Positions 1-6,806 of a stretch of DNA of 10,858 nucleotides are shown piece after piece. How positions within the stretch are numbered: the stretch's first letter is position 1; every line of letters begins with the position of its first letter. The notes beneath the pieces were generated by a model that saw only the letters and a list, made by a program, of their open reading frames with translations, was not told the origin of the DNA and did no database searches. Position numbers and translations under genes: made by a program. The stretch spans positions 1 to 10,858 of the forward strand of contig JACMQD010000322.1 of the NCBI GenBank assembly GCA_014377155.1. The letters are read 5' to 3'. This stretch comes from Herminiimonas sp. (GTDB taxonomy: Bacteria; Pseudomonadota; Gammaproteobacteria; Burkholderiales; Burkholderiaceae).

Positions 1-1
1 A

Positions 2-386
2 CTGTTGTGCGACGCCTTGCACATGGCGGTTCAACAGCGCCGACCATGTACAGATTTGATTGTTCACTAAGACCGCCGCAGCCAGTACGCAAGTGCCCAA
101 TACCAAGCGCTCCTCACCAGTCAGAGCTTCATCTGAAGCATGAGCCGAAAAAGGGAACTGCTGGGACAACGCGGTCGCCGAGCGCTTCTTCCTGAACCTC
201 AAAATGGAACGCGTCTGACAACGTGAATACGCCAATCATGCCGAGGCCAAGATCGATATCGCTGCTTACATCGTCGGCTTTCATAACAGCGAACGCTTGT
301 ATTCAGTTCTGGGTAATCTGCCGCGCGCCGTCTATGATCGGTACGTGACAGAAAAAGAACCTATCGTCGTGCCAGAATTTACTTGA
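2..386 (+). pseudogene. IS3-family transposase (OrfB), decayed C-terminal part
   Basis: Remnant of the DDE integrase catalytic domain of an IS3-family transposase. Reading from base 2 gives LCDALHMA and then LIVH-stop-DRRSQYAS, the degraded form of the family signature LIVHSDRGSQYAS with the second catalytic Asp (codon 71-73). After an extra A in the A-run 148-152 the frame shifts, and the text continues as GNCWDNAVAERFF with the catalytic Glu (codon 180-182) to PEFT and a stop at 384-386. Allowing for the one-base insertion, 35 residues separate the Asp and the Glu, as expected for DD(35)E. Lesions seen: TAA at 68-70, TGA at 134-136, the frameshift, and TGA at 216-218 where the family has Trp. 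It is dead. The N-terminal part and left end lie outside the window. The IS subgroup cannot be fixed, and no right inverted repeat was recognised. Confidence 0.87.
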
Positions 387-553
387 CTACTACACATTTC
401 CAAAATCGATATTATTGGTTTCCGTGTCATGGGATTTTCCCTATTGTAATTTTCCATCTCGGCCTGTCGCCGGCCGGACAATGCTCTTCGTAAACTGAGA
501 TGGGACGCTTTCGAAGCAGGGGATGCTTTACGTTAAGGCAGGCGCGAGTTCAG

Positions 554-593
554 GAAACTAAAGCACCCGCAGGTGTTCGGTTGCTTTTGTTTC
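554..593 (+). terminator. Long imperfect hairpin, terminator-like
   Basis: Bases 554-569 pair with 578-593: 16 positions, of which 14 are Watson-Crick, with mismatches at 559/588 and 566/581, and an 8-base loop (570-577). On the plus strand the right arm contains TGCTTTTGTTTC, so the inner stem (AAAGCAcCCG against CGGtTGCTTT) is followed by a U-rich tail as in an intrinsic terminator. No intact plus-strand gene ends just before it; the transposase relic stops 168 bp upstream. It could instead be a mobile-element end, an attenuator or part of a small RNA. The structure is clear, its function is not. Confidence 0.4.
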
Positions 594-972
594 AAACTGC
601 GAACAACAGGTTGCCGACTTCAGCAGGCGCCTGACCGTTTCATTACCCTTTTTTCCTCATAAATCAATGCCGGGCGATTACAAAACGGTACGCTCGGTCG
701 CGGCCGGCCTTAGCGCATTCCCGGAGGTCGATTTATCTCATGCGACTTGCGCGACAAGATTTTGCTCAGCAGAAGCTCCATTCAAAGTCCCCCTCCCAGC
801 CTTAAAGAAAGTCGCGAATGACCTGGGGATCGTAGAAAGCACTAAAACACATTTTGCCGCGCAGTACGTCCGATTCATGTCGGACACCCGCCAATGGAGA
901 GGTCTGAAAACCTTGGAATAAGGAACCATCCTAGTGGCCAAGCAACCCACAGTCATCAATCTTTTGCCCCAG

Positions 973-992
973 AACAAAATAAATGTTTTGTT
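973..992. repeat. A/T-rich inverted repeat upstream of pbpG
   Basis: AACAAAA (973-979) and TTTTGTT (986-992) are perfect 7-base arms around a 6-base spacer. It lies 77-96 bp before the pbpG start and no U-tract follows, so an operator-like protein site is more likely than a terminator. Chance occurrence in A/T-rich DNA is quite possible. Confidence 0.25.
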
Positions 993-1068
993 ATGGCTAG
1001 AAAATCAATCTATTTCCTCAGAGAAGCGCATATTATCCATCTAACGAGATATTTACCGAAAGCATAAA

Positions 1069-1962
1069 ATGTTCAAGCCGATTGCTCTTGCTCTGTTGAT
1101 CAGCCTCTGCTCCACCGCCGGTGCTGTGTCGCTCGGCTCCAAGCACGCGATGGTAATCGACGAAGAAACTGGCGCGGTACTGCTTGAAAAGAACTCGACC
1201 GATATCGTGCCCATTGCGTCACTGACTAAACTGATGACAGCAATGGTGGTTCTCGATGCTAATCTGGACATGGCTGAAAACATCACGATCACCGATGCAG
1301 ATGTCGATGTGCTCAAGCACAGTTCATCGCGCGTCCCGGTCGGCGCGGTACTGACGCGCGGGATCTTGCTCGAATTGGCGCTGATGTCGTCCGACAATCG
1401 CGCCGCCTTTGCGCTGGCCCGCACTTATCCAGGCGGCATGACCGAATTCAGGAACGCGGTGCGCAACAAGGCGCATTCCCTGAACCTGCGCCGTACCAAC
1501 ATCGAAGAGCCGACCGGCCTGTCGCGCTTTAACACATCGACTGCAGCCGACATGGCAAAACTGGCGATTGCCGCCTCCAAGTATCCTGATATCGAAAAGA
1601 TCACGACCGCCGCCGGTGAGTCGATCGACGTCGACGGCACAGCGACCCGCTACAACAATACCAACCGCCTCGTTAGCGACAAAAAGTGGACTATCCTCTT
1701 GTCCAAGACCGGCTTCACCAACGAAGCAGGCCGCTGCATCATCATGCGTGTGCGCGCTGCCGGCCGCAATGCAATCATGGTATTGCTCAACGCCCGCGAA
1801 AGCGTGATACGCACAGCCGACGCAACACGCCTGCACCGCCTGTTGACCGGCGAGCCGGAGATGCAGGTAGCGGAAGCGAGCATCGTGAAGCAGCGCGGTT
1901 CCAAACGCATTAAAGGCAAGAAGGGCAAAGCCTACGCGTCGGTAGCCTTGTTATCGCGTTAA
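1069..1962 (+). CDS. pbpG: D-alanyl-D-alanine endopeptidase, PBP7/PbpG type
   Basis: Low-molecular-mass penicillin-binding protein of peptidase family S11. It acts in the periplasm, cleaving D-Ala-meso-diaminopimelate crosslinks (or terminal D-Ala) during peptidoglycan remodelling. The 297-residue product begins with a signal peptide (hydrophobic residues about 5-19, probable cleavage after TAGA). All three active-site motifs are present in order: SLTK with nucleophile Ser51 and Lys54, SDN at 108-110, and KTG at 213-215. Length and the absence of a long C-terminal domain fit PbpG rather than DacA/DacC. A basic tail (about residues 274-287, rich in Lys/Arg) may contact membrane or wall. No strong Shine-Dalgarno sequence precedes the ATG, but the signal peptide fixes the start. 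It is probably monocistronic, since the next gene is 137 bp away. Endopeptidase versus carboxypeptidase activity cannot be decided from sequence. Confidence 0.93.
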   Translation: MFKPIALALLISLCSTAGAVSLGSKHAMVIDEETGAVLLEKNSTDIVPIASLTKLMTAMVVLDANLDMAENITITDADVDVLKHSSSRVPVGAVLTRGILLELALMSSDNRAAFALARTYPGGMTEFRNAVRNKAHSLNLRRTNIEEPTGLSRFNTSTAADMAKLAIAASKYPDIEKITTAAGESIDVDGTATRYNNTNRLVSDKKWTILLSKTGFTNEAGRCIIMRVRAAGRNAIMVLLNARESVIRTADATRLHRLLTGEPEMQVAEASIVKQRGSKRIKGKKGKAYASVALLSR

Positions 1963-2023
1963 TTATTGCTCGGGCAACCGTTATTATGGCGATCGCGCCG
2001 CCGGCGTCTCTAAAAAAACATTG

Positions 2024-2039
2024 ACACGCGCCAGCGTGT
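2024..2039. repeat. Hairpin in the pbpG-DUF1275 gap
   Basis: ACACGC (2024-2029) and GCGTGT (2034-2039) form a perfect 6-bp stem with a 4-base loop. On the minus strand it is followed after five bases by seven T (bases 2012-2018 read in reverse), but no minus-strand gene leads into it. On the plus strand no U-tract follows, so it is a poor terminator for pbpG. It may structure the leader of the next gene. Confidence 0.3.
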
Positions 2040-2099
2040 TGCGCCATCGTCAGCGCAATCGGTTCGCCACCCTGGCCAGAATCGCCGGCGCCGCTTACC

Positions 2100-2864
2100 A
2101 TGCCTATCCTTTACCTCCGCCAACTCACGACTAGCCAGCGCAGCCGAAAAGCCGATCGTCACCTGGCAGGGTTTTTGGCGTTTATTGCAGGTGCAATCAA
2201 TGCAGGTGGCTTTCTAGCGTTCCAGCGCTACACCTCGCACATGACGGGTATCGTATCGTCGATCGCGGACAATTTGGCGCTTGGGGAACTGCCTTCGGTA
2301 TTGAGCGGCATTGTCGCCGTGCTGTCGTTTGTCGCCGGCGCTGCCGTGTCGGCAATCCTCATCAATTGGGCGCGACGCCATGGACTGCGCAGCCAATACG
2401 CCCTGCCGTTGATGCTGGAAGCGGGGTTGCTGCTGTGCTTCGGTCTTCTGGGCGGCAACCTCGACAGCCTTCGCTGGCTGTTCCTGCCTGCCACCGTCTG
2501 GCTACTGTGTTTCGTGATGGGACTGCAAAACGCGATGATCACCAAATTATCAAAAGCCGAAATACGCACCACCCACATTACCGGGATGGTGACCGACATC
2601 GGCATCGAGATCGGCAAGCTGCTCTACTGGAATGGCCGCCACAGAAAAGATGCGAGCGAACCGATGGTCATGGCCGAGCGCGCCAAGCTGGCACTGTTGG
2701 CAGCACTCACGTCGCTGTTTTTGGTCGGCGGTGTGGTCGGTGCACTCGGGTTCAAGCATCTCGGTTTCATCGCGACGTTGCCGCTGGCGGCGTTACTCGT
2801 ATTGCTGGCAGTGGTGCCGATTGTGGATGACGTCTTGACCCGGATCCGTAACGAAGAAAGATAA
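2100..2864 (+). CDS. YoaK/DUF1275 family inner-membrane protein
   Basis: Polytopic membrane protein of the DUF1275 (YoaK) family; its biochemical role is not established. The 254-residue sequence shows about six hydrophobic segments (roughly 22-42, 66-90, 102-120, 125-145, 197-217 and 222-246). Two copies of a T-x-H-x-T-G motif are visible: TSHMTG (45-50) in the first half and TTHITG (157-162) in the second, the latter preceded by GLQNAMITKLS, characteristic of the family. A polar loop of about 20 residues (175-195) lies between helices. The ATG at 2100 is the only usable start, because an in-frame stop lies at 2022 with no start codon between. No Shine-Dalgarno sequence is evident, which is unusual beside yicC, bfr and the kinase. 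It is read in the same direction as pbpG but 137 bp apart, so co-transcription is uncertain. Family assignment is firm. Confidence 0.9.
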   Translation: MPILYLRQLTTSQRSRKADRHLAGFLAFIAGAINAGGFLAFQRYTSHMTGIVSSIADNLALGELPSVLSGIVAVLSFVAGAAVSAILINWARRHGLRSQYALPLMLEAGLLLCFGLLGGNLDSLRWLFLPATVWLLCFVMGLQNAMITKLSKAEIRTTHITGMVTDIGIEIGKLLYWNGRHRKDASEPMVMAERAKLALLAALTSLFLVGGVVGALGFKHLGFIATLPLAALLVLLAVVPIVDDVLTRIRNEER

Positions 2865-2910
2865 TGCTGGCACCGGACTTCGACAGGAAATTACAGATCG
2901 AATAATACAA

Positions 2911-2928
2911 TGCCCTCGGTCGAGGGCA
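2911..2928. terminator. Probable bidirectional terminator between DUF1275 gene and tRNA-Ser
   Basis: TGCCCTC (2911-2917) and GAGGGCA (2922-2928) make a perfect G/C-rich 7-bp stem with a GGTC loop, placed between the converging ends of the DUF1275 gene (stop 2864) and the tRNA (3' end 2944). On the plus strand CTGTTATTGT follows. On the minus strand TTGTATTATT follows, the better U-rich tail. It could stop both transcripts; neither tail is a pure T-run. Confidence 0.55.
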
Positions 2929-2943
2929 CTGTTATTGTCATGC

Positions 2944-3033
2944 TGGCGGAGGCTGTGAGATTCGAACTCACGGAAGGTATCACCCTTCGGCAGTTTTCAA
3001 GACTGCTGGTTTAAACCGCTCACCCAAACCTCC
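2944..3033 (-). tRNA. tRNA-Ser (anticodon UGA)
   Basis: A complete 90-base class II tRNA. Read on the minus strand, the acceptor arm GGAGGTT pairs with AGCCTCC (one G-U pair), followed by discriminator G and an encoded CCA end (2944-2946). The anticodon loop CTTGAAAA gives anticodon TGA, which reads UCA and, through wobble, other UCN serine codons. The long variable arm (GAAGG...CCTTC) and the T-arm GTGAGTTCGAATCTCAC are intact. It has its own promoter element just upstream, so it is probably transcribed independently of the hemW operon that ends 60 bp away. Confidence 0.96.
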
Positions 3034-3043
3034 TGAAGGCCGA

Positions 3044-3049
3044 ATTATA
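3044..3049 (-). promoter_or_regulatory. -10 box of the tRNA-Ser promoter
   Basis: Read on the minus strand, a perfect TATAAT lies 10 bases before the mature tRNA 5' end, the expected place for transcription to begin a few bases upstream of the tRNA. The -35 region at 17-bp spacing (GGGGCA) is a weak match, 3 of 6. Confidence 0.6.
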
Positions 3050-3051
3050 CC

Positions 3052-3068
3052 CAATCGGTGCGCGATTG
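3052..3068. repeat. 6-bp inverted repeat after hemW
   Basis: CAATCG (3052-3057) and CGATTG (3063-3068) are perfect arms around a 5-base loop, between the hemW stop and the tRNA promoter, occupying the spacer of that promoter. No T-run follows on the minus strand, so it is not a standard intrinsic terminator. It could be a protein site or a weak RNA hairpin at the operon end. Confidence 0.3.
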
Positions 3069-3093
3069 CCCCACTTCGCGGCACAAAAATAAT

Positions 3094-4338
3094 TTAGTCG
3101 ACTAAAAACATCTGTTGCAAATCATTCAGGAAGCGCTGCCCGAGGTCGGTTGGCCGGATGATCTTGTGGTCACGGTAGAGCAAGCCTTTGGCTTCTGCCT
3201 GATCGAGTGACTTTTCGATGGTGTTGAGCGCCAGGCCGGAGCGCTCGGCGAACAGGTTGACTTCGAAGCCTTCGGTCAGACGCAGCGCGTTGAGCATAAA
3301 TTCGAAGCCGAGCTCGCCGCGGCTGATTTCTATTTCTTCCTGAATCGGCTGGCCAGCGTGCATCTGGTCCATGTACGCCTTGGGCTGCTTGTAACGTGCC
3401 TGCCGCACGACCCGGTGCGGGAACGACAGCTTCGAATGCGCACCGGCGCCGATGCCGAGATAATCACCGAACTGCCAATAGTTCAGGTTATGCCGGGCTT
3501 GTCGTCCCTCCTTGGCATAGGCCGATACCTCGTAGTGCCGATACCCTGCGGCGGTAGTCTCTTCGGTGATCATATCCTGCATTTCGGCGCTGGCGTCGTC
3601 GTCGGGAACGACTGGCGGAAATTTGGCAAAATAGGTATTGGGCTCCAGCGTCAAGTGGTAGAGAGACAGATGCGGCGGCGCGTAGCCGATGGCGGTACGG
3701 ATATCGGCGCGCGCCTGCTCCAGCGTCTGCCCCGGCAAGGCGTACATCAGGTCGAGATTGAAGTTATCGAAATTGGCGTGAGCAATGTCGACCGCCCTTC
3801 GCGCTTCGTCGCCGTCATGGATGCGACCGAGCGCTTTGAGGTGCGCGGCGTTAAAACTCTGAATGCCGATCGACAGCCGGTTGATGCCGCTCGCCGCATA
3901 GGATCGAAATTTTTCAGCTTCGAAAGTGCCGGGATTGGCTTCCATCGTGACTTCGGCACGACCGTCGAGCGGCAACAATGTGCGCACGTCCGACAGCAAG
4001 CGATCCAGTCCCGCCGCTGACATCAAGCTTGGCGTGCCACCGCCGATGAAGATGGTGTAGATCTTGCGGCCCCATATCAGCGGCAACGCGCTTTCCAAGT
4101 CGGCGCGCAAGGCATCCAGATAAGCGTCCTCCGGAAAACCCCCAGTGGTTTCGTGCGAATTGAAGTCGCAATACGGGCACTTCTTTACACACCACGGAAA
4201 ATGGATGTAGAGCGATAGCGGCGGCAAAGTCGCCAAGTTCAGAACGCCGGGCTTGAGATAGGCGTTCGCAGCGTCCGCAGCGGACGAAAGTGGCCTGCCG
4301 GCGGAGGGCGTATTGCTAATGGGCTTGATTGGAATCAT
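3094..4338 (-). CDS. hemW: Radical SAM heme chaperone HemW
   Basis: HemW (formerly YggW, HemN-like) binds heme and, with a 4Fe-4S cluster and S-adenosylmethionine, delivers it to membrane hemoproteins in the cytoplasm. The 414-residue product has the cluster motif Cys50-x3-Cys54-x2-Cys57. The next position after Asp is Phe, not the extra Cys of coproporphyrinogen dehydrogenase HemN, which argues for HemW. GGGTPS (99-104) is the SAM-binding glycine motif, and HNLNYW (283-288) is the family's HNxxYW motif tied to heme binding. The C-terminal HemN-like domain runs from about 330 to the end. The chosen ATG overlaps the rdgB stop as ATGA, so translation is probably coupled. About 40 residues precede the catalytic core and vary in the family, so a later start is not excluded. 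It is the last protein gene of the kinase-phosphatase-rph-rdgB-hemW unit. Confidence 0.95.
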   Translation of the reverse strand: MIPIKPISNTPSAGRPLSSAADAANAYLKPGVLNLATLPPLSLYIHFPWCVKKCPYCDFNSHETTGGFPEDAYLDALRADLESALPLIWGRKIYTIFIGGGTPSLMSAAGLDRLLSDVRTLLPLDGRAEVTMEANPGTFEAEKFRSYAASGINRLSIGIQSFNAAHLKALGRIHDGDEARRAVDIAHANFDNFNLDLMYALPGQTLEQARADIRTAIGYAPPHLSLYHLTLEPNTYFAKFPPVVPDDDASAEMQDMITEETTAAGYRHYEVSAYAKEGRQARHNLNYWQFGDYLGIGAGAHSKLSFPHRVVRQARYKQPKAYMDQMHAGQPIQEEIEISRGELGFEFMLNALRLTEGFEVNLFAERSGLALNTIEKSLDQAEAKGLLYRDHKIIRPTDLGQRFLNDLQQMFLVD

Positions 4339-4919
4339 CGTAATTTTTCAACTAGCAAACGCAAAGCTTGTCCGCGGTGCGAGTGCTGGTTCTTTTCTTC
4401 AGAAGCAAGCTCTGCGGCAGTCTTGCCAAGCGCCGTCAACCAGAAATGTGCGTCGTAGCCAAACCCGCCATGCCCTCGGGGCGTTGCGATGATTTCACCA
4501 TCCCAACGCCCGCCGGCGATCACCGGCTGCGGATCGTCGGCATGGCGTACAAAAACCAGAACGCAATAGTAGTAGGCCGATTTGTCGGATTTTTCTGCCA
4601 GATCGGCAATCAGCTTCTGGTTGTTGTACAAATCCGATTTAGGCTCGCCTGCGTAACGTGCGGACAGCACGCCGGGCGCGCCACCCAGAGCATCGACGCA
4701 AACACCGGAGTCATCTGCCAGCGCAGGCAATCCAGTCAGACGTGCCGCATGGCGTGCCTTTGCGAGGGCATTTTCGATGAAGGTACAGTGGGGCTCGTCG
4801 GCTTCAGGAATGTTGAATGCACCTTGAGGGCGCAAGTCAAAGCCGATCGGCGCAAGCAATTGGTCAAATTCTTTTAGCTTGCCAGAGTTGTTTGAGGCGA
4901 GGATCAAAATGCGGTTCAT
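4335..4919 (-). CDS. rdgB: dITP/XTP pyrophosphatase (RdgB/HAM1 family)
   Basis: Cytoplasmic house-cleaning enzyme that hydrolyses dITP, XTP and related non-canonical purine triphosphates to monophosphate and pyrophosphate, keeping deaminated bases out of nucleic acids. From the chosen start the product is 194 residues, the usual family length. It shows the N-terminal substrate loop SNNSGKLKEF (9-18), TFIENALAKAR (46-56), the catalytic ADDSG with following LGGAPGVLSARYAG (68-91), GGFGYDAHF (151-159), and the C-terminal SHRGQAL. The frame stays open to 5045, giving 42 more residues, but the family begins at MNRILILASNN, so the ATG at 4919 is preferred. No Shine-Dalgarno sequence precedes either candidate. 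The stop overlaps the hemW start (ATGA), while 164 bp separate it from rph. Confidence 0.93.
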   Translation of the reverse strand: MNRILILASNNSGKLKEFDQLLAPIGFDLRPQGAFNIPEADEPHCTFIENALAKARHAARLTGLPALADDSGVCVDALGGAPGVLSARYAGEPKSDLYNNQKLIADLAEKSDKSAYYYCVLVFVRHADDPQPVIAGGRWDGEIIATPRGHGGFGYDAHFWLTALGKTAAELASEEKNQHSHRGQALRLLVEKLR

Positions 4920-5083
4920 GAGGTGGATACTGTGCGTGGAGATAATGGAGGATTGGAACGGGGGAGCGAACTCTCGACGGTGCGTAGGCATTTCGAGCCC
5001 GCCGCCCCGGTCAAGCATGGGAAGGCGAACCCTAACACTAAACATTCTCGGCCGCGTCGTTTCCCGATCAATTCACAGACATG

Positions 5084-5818
5084 TCAGGCTGTCAAACCCA
5101 GCGCTTTTTTCTGTATCCCGATCAGCTCGCCGATCCCGTTCTGCGCCAGATCGAGCAAGCGATCCAGGGTAGCCCGATCGAACGCGACGCCCTCTGCCGT
5201 CCCCTGCACTTCGACGAAGCTGCCGGCATCCGTCATCACCACATTCATGTCCGTATCACAGGCCGAATCTTCCAGGTAGTCCAGATCCAGCACCGGCATG
5301 CCGCGGTACACGCCGACCGAAATCGCGGCGACGAAATTCTTGACCGGCACTGCCGCAATCACCTGCCGATCGACCAGTTTGGAAAACGCGTCGTAGGCGG
5401 CCACCATGGCGCCAGTGATCGAGGCCGTGCGCGTGCCGCCGTCTGCCTGAATCACATCGCAATCGAGATGCAATGTGCGCTCGCCGAATGCGTCGAGATC
5501 GAATGCTGCACGCAGCGAGCGACCGATCAGTCGCTGGATTTCCTGGGTTCGGCCGGATTGTTTGCCCTTGGCGGCTTCGCGGTCCATGCGTGTATGCGTC
5601 GACCGTGGCAACATGCCGTATTCGGCGGTCATCCAGCCTTTTCCCTTACCTTTCAAAAATCCTGGCACCTTGTCTTCGATGCTGGCGGTACAGAGCACAT
5701 GGGTGTCGCCACACTGAATCAGTACCGATCCCTCGGCATGCTTGGTGTAATGACGGTGCAACTGGATGGATCGTAGTGCATCGGCAGCGCGTGCGCTGGG
5801 TCGGTTTTCAAACTGCAT
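5084..5818 (-). CDS. rph: Ribonuclease PH
   Basis: Phosphorolytic 3'-to-5' exoribonuclease that trims the 3' ends of tRNA precursors and contributes to structured RNA decay; it works as a hexamer of dimers in the cytoplasm. The 244-residue product begins [16 protein letters not shown], the family's start region. It carries [16 protein letters not shown] (89-104), the phosphate-binding GGTRTAS (127-133) and the acidic segment with DSACDTDMN (184-192). The open frame extends upstream to 5926, overlapping the phosphatase gene, but similarity to the family begins at the ATG at 5818. An AGGA about 10 bases before it lies inside the end of the phosphatase gene, whose stop is 4 bases upstream, so translation is probably coupled. 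The C-terminus is complete, with no sign of the rph-1 type frameshift known in E. coli K-12. Confidence 0.95.
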   Translation of the reverse strand: MQFENRPSARAADALRSIQLHRHYTKHAEGSVLIQCGDTHVLCTASIEDKVPGFLKGKGKGWMTAEYGMLPRSTHTRMDREAAKGKQSGRTQEIQRLIGRSLRAAFDLDAFGERTLHLDCDVIQADGGTRTASITGAMVAAYDAFSKLVDRQVIAAVPVKNFVAAISVGVYRGMPVLDLDYLEDSACDTDMNVVMTDAGSFVEVQGTAEGVAFDRATLDRLLDLAQNGIGELIGIQKKALGLTA

Positions 5819-5822
5819 TTGT

Positions 5823-6749
5823 TCAATTCCTGGAAGTAAGGCGGGAAGATTTTTCGATAGCGTCGCGAATTTCGTCGATCGCCTTTTCAATTTCATGGTC
5901 GTTGAACACATCGACGTTGTCGACATCGGCGCGGTGTGGCGCCTGGATCGTCGTGGTGACGCTTCCTTCGGGTAGCGTGTGGGTCATAATAGTGGTCGAA
6001 TCGTTAAGGCTGCTGCTTTCCCACATCAAGGCCAGCGCGGTCACGTTGTCGCTATTTTTGCCAGCGATGCTGGTGGCGGTGCCGATCAATTCCGGCACGG
6101 CGCGTACGATGGTATTGCTTTGCAACCGCTCGGCCAGCACGTGGTCGTCGAGCACAGACCACAACCCGTCCGAGCACAGCAGTAAGACGTCACCGGCTTG
6201 AAGGCTGGCGCGCCGCGATATCTCGACGATCGGCATGTTAGGGGCGCCCAGGCAATTGAACAGCTTGTTCCGGTCCGGATGGGTGCCACGCTCTGACGGG
6301 TCGACCTTACCCTGCGCTATCAGCGTCTCGATCCGCGAATGATCCCGAGTGCGTGCCAGGATCTGACCATTGCGCATCCAGTACAGGCGCGAATCGCCAC
6401 AATGGGCCCAGAATGCAGAATTATGCTGGATCAGGCAGGCGACAATCGTGGTGCGCGGTGTTTCCGGCAGGTTGTTGCTGGCACGATAGCGATGTATTTC
6501 GCGATGTGCCGCGAAAAAGCTGTCTTCCAAAAATTGTTCGGGCTTCTTGATGTAGGGCTTGGCATTTTGCTGAAATAACGAACCGATCGTCTGCATCGCA
6601 ATCGACGCTGCCATTTCTCCCTGAATATGGCCGCCCATCCCGTCAGCAAGCAGCAACAGCAACGCATCACGGGTAAAGCTGTATCCCATGCGGTCCTGGT
6701 TGTTCTTGCGGCCACCTATATGGCTTTCTTGGTATACGGAAAATCGCAT
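5823..6749 (-). CDS. PP2C-type Ser/Thr protein phosphatase
   Basis: Metal-dependent (PPM/PP2C) phosphatase that removes phosphate from Ser/Thr, most likely reversing the kinase encoded just upstream. The 308-residue protein has the catalytic core at about 1-245: KNNQDR (15-20), ADGMGGH with metal-binding Asp36 (35-41), HCGDSRLY (116-123), CSDGLW with Asp194 (192-197) and SDNVTAL with Asp234 (233-239). All usual metal-binding acidic motifs are intact. No signal peptide or membrane segment is visible, so it is cytoplasmic. A Thr-rich tail follows the core (250-308), containing STTIMT and VTTTIQ and then an acidic, probably helical end. VTTTIQ resembles the end of the neighbouring kinase. It lies 57 bp after the kinase and 4 bp before rph. 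Its physiological target is unknown. Confidence 0.94.
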   Translation of the reverse strand: MRFSVYQESHIGGRKNNQDRMGYSFTRDALLLLLADGMGGHIQGEMAASIAMQTIGSLFQQNAKPYIKKPEQFLEDSFFAAHREIHRYRASNNLPETPRTTIVACLIQHNSAFWAHCGDSRLYWMRNGQILARTRDHSRIETLIAQGKVDPSERGTHPDRNKLFNCLGAPNMPIVEISRRASLQAGDVLLLCSDGLWSVLDDHVLAERLQSNTIVRAVPELIGTATSIAGKNSDNVTALALMWESSSLNDSTTIMTHTLPEGSVTTTIQAPHRADVDNVDVFNDHEIEKAIDEIRDAIEKSSRLTSRN

Positions 6750-6806
6750 GTACTCATCAATCCATTAAACACTGCCTGCCAGTCGCCATCACGGCGTCAT
6801 GCGATC

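Larger units (their letters stand above)
387..1068. other. Gene-poor stretch between IS relic and pbpG
   Basis: Nothing in these 680 bases could be assigned to a protein family. An 84-codon open frame at 667-921 (plus) and a 79-codon frame at 738-977 (minus) overlap each other. Neither shows a Shine-Dalgarno sequence, a known motif or consistent coding character. The stretch holds a long imperfect hairpin (554-593) and an A/T-rich inverted repeat (973-992). A TATTAT at 1031-1036, about 33 bp before the pbpG start, is a possible -10 box without a good -35 partner. Together with the adjacent transposase relic, this reads as decaying accessory DNA plus the pbpG promoter region. Confidence 0.5.

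Noticed and set aside
667..921. 84-codon plus-strand open frame before pbpG
   Set aside because: No ribosome site, no recognisable motif, and it overlaps a minus-strand frame of similar length. Not supported as a gene.
2021..2050. Perfect TTGACA at 2021-2026 as a -35 box for the DUF1275 gene
   Set aside because: No acceptable -10 hexamer lies 16-18 bases downstream (CCATCG, CATCGT), so a promoter call is not supported.
3358..4020. 220-codon plus-strand frame opposite hemW
   Set aside because: Antisense shadow of a well-supported gene; its sequence has no domain character.
3094..4338. Oxygen-independent coproporphyrinogen dehydrogenase HemN
   Set aside because: The fourth Cys of the HemN CxxxCxxCxC motif is Phe here and the HNxxYW motif is present, so HemW fits better.
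4954..5035. tRNA-like stretch between rph and rdgB on the minus strand (GAGAGTTCG and CTCGAAAT resemble T-arm and anticodon loop)
   Set aside because: The supposed acceptor arms do not pair, the T-loop is two bases short and no D-arm is found. It is not a tRNA, and at most a coincidence.
5081..6201. Long plus-strand frames opposite rph and the phosphatase (231 and 242 codons)
   Set aside because: Antisense shadows of rph and the PP2C gene, both of which carry complete catalytic motifs.
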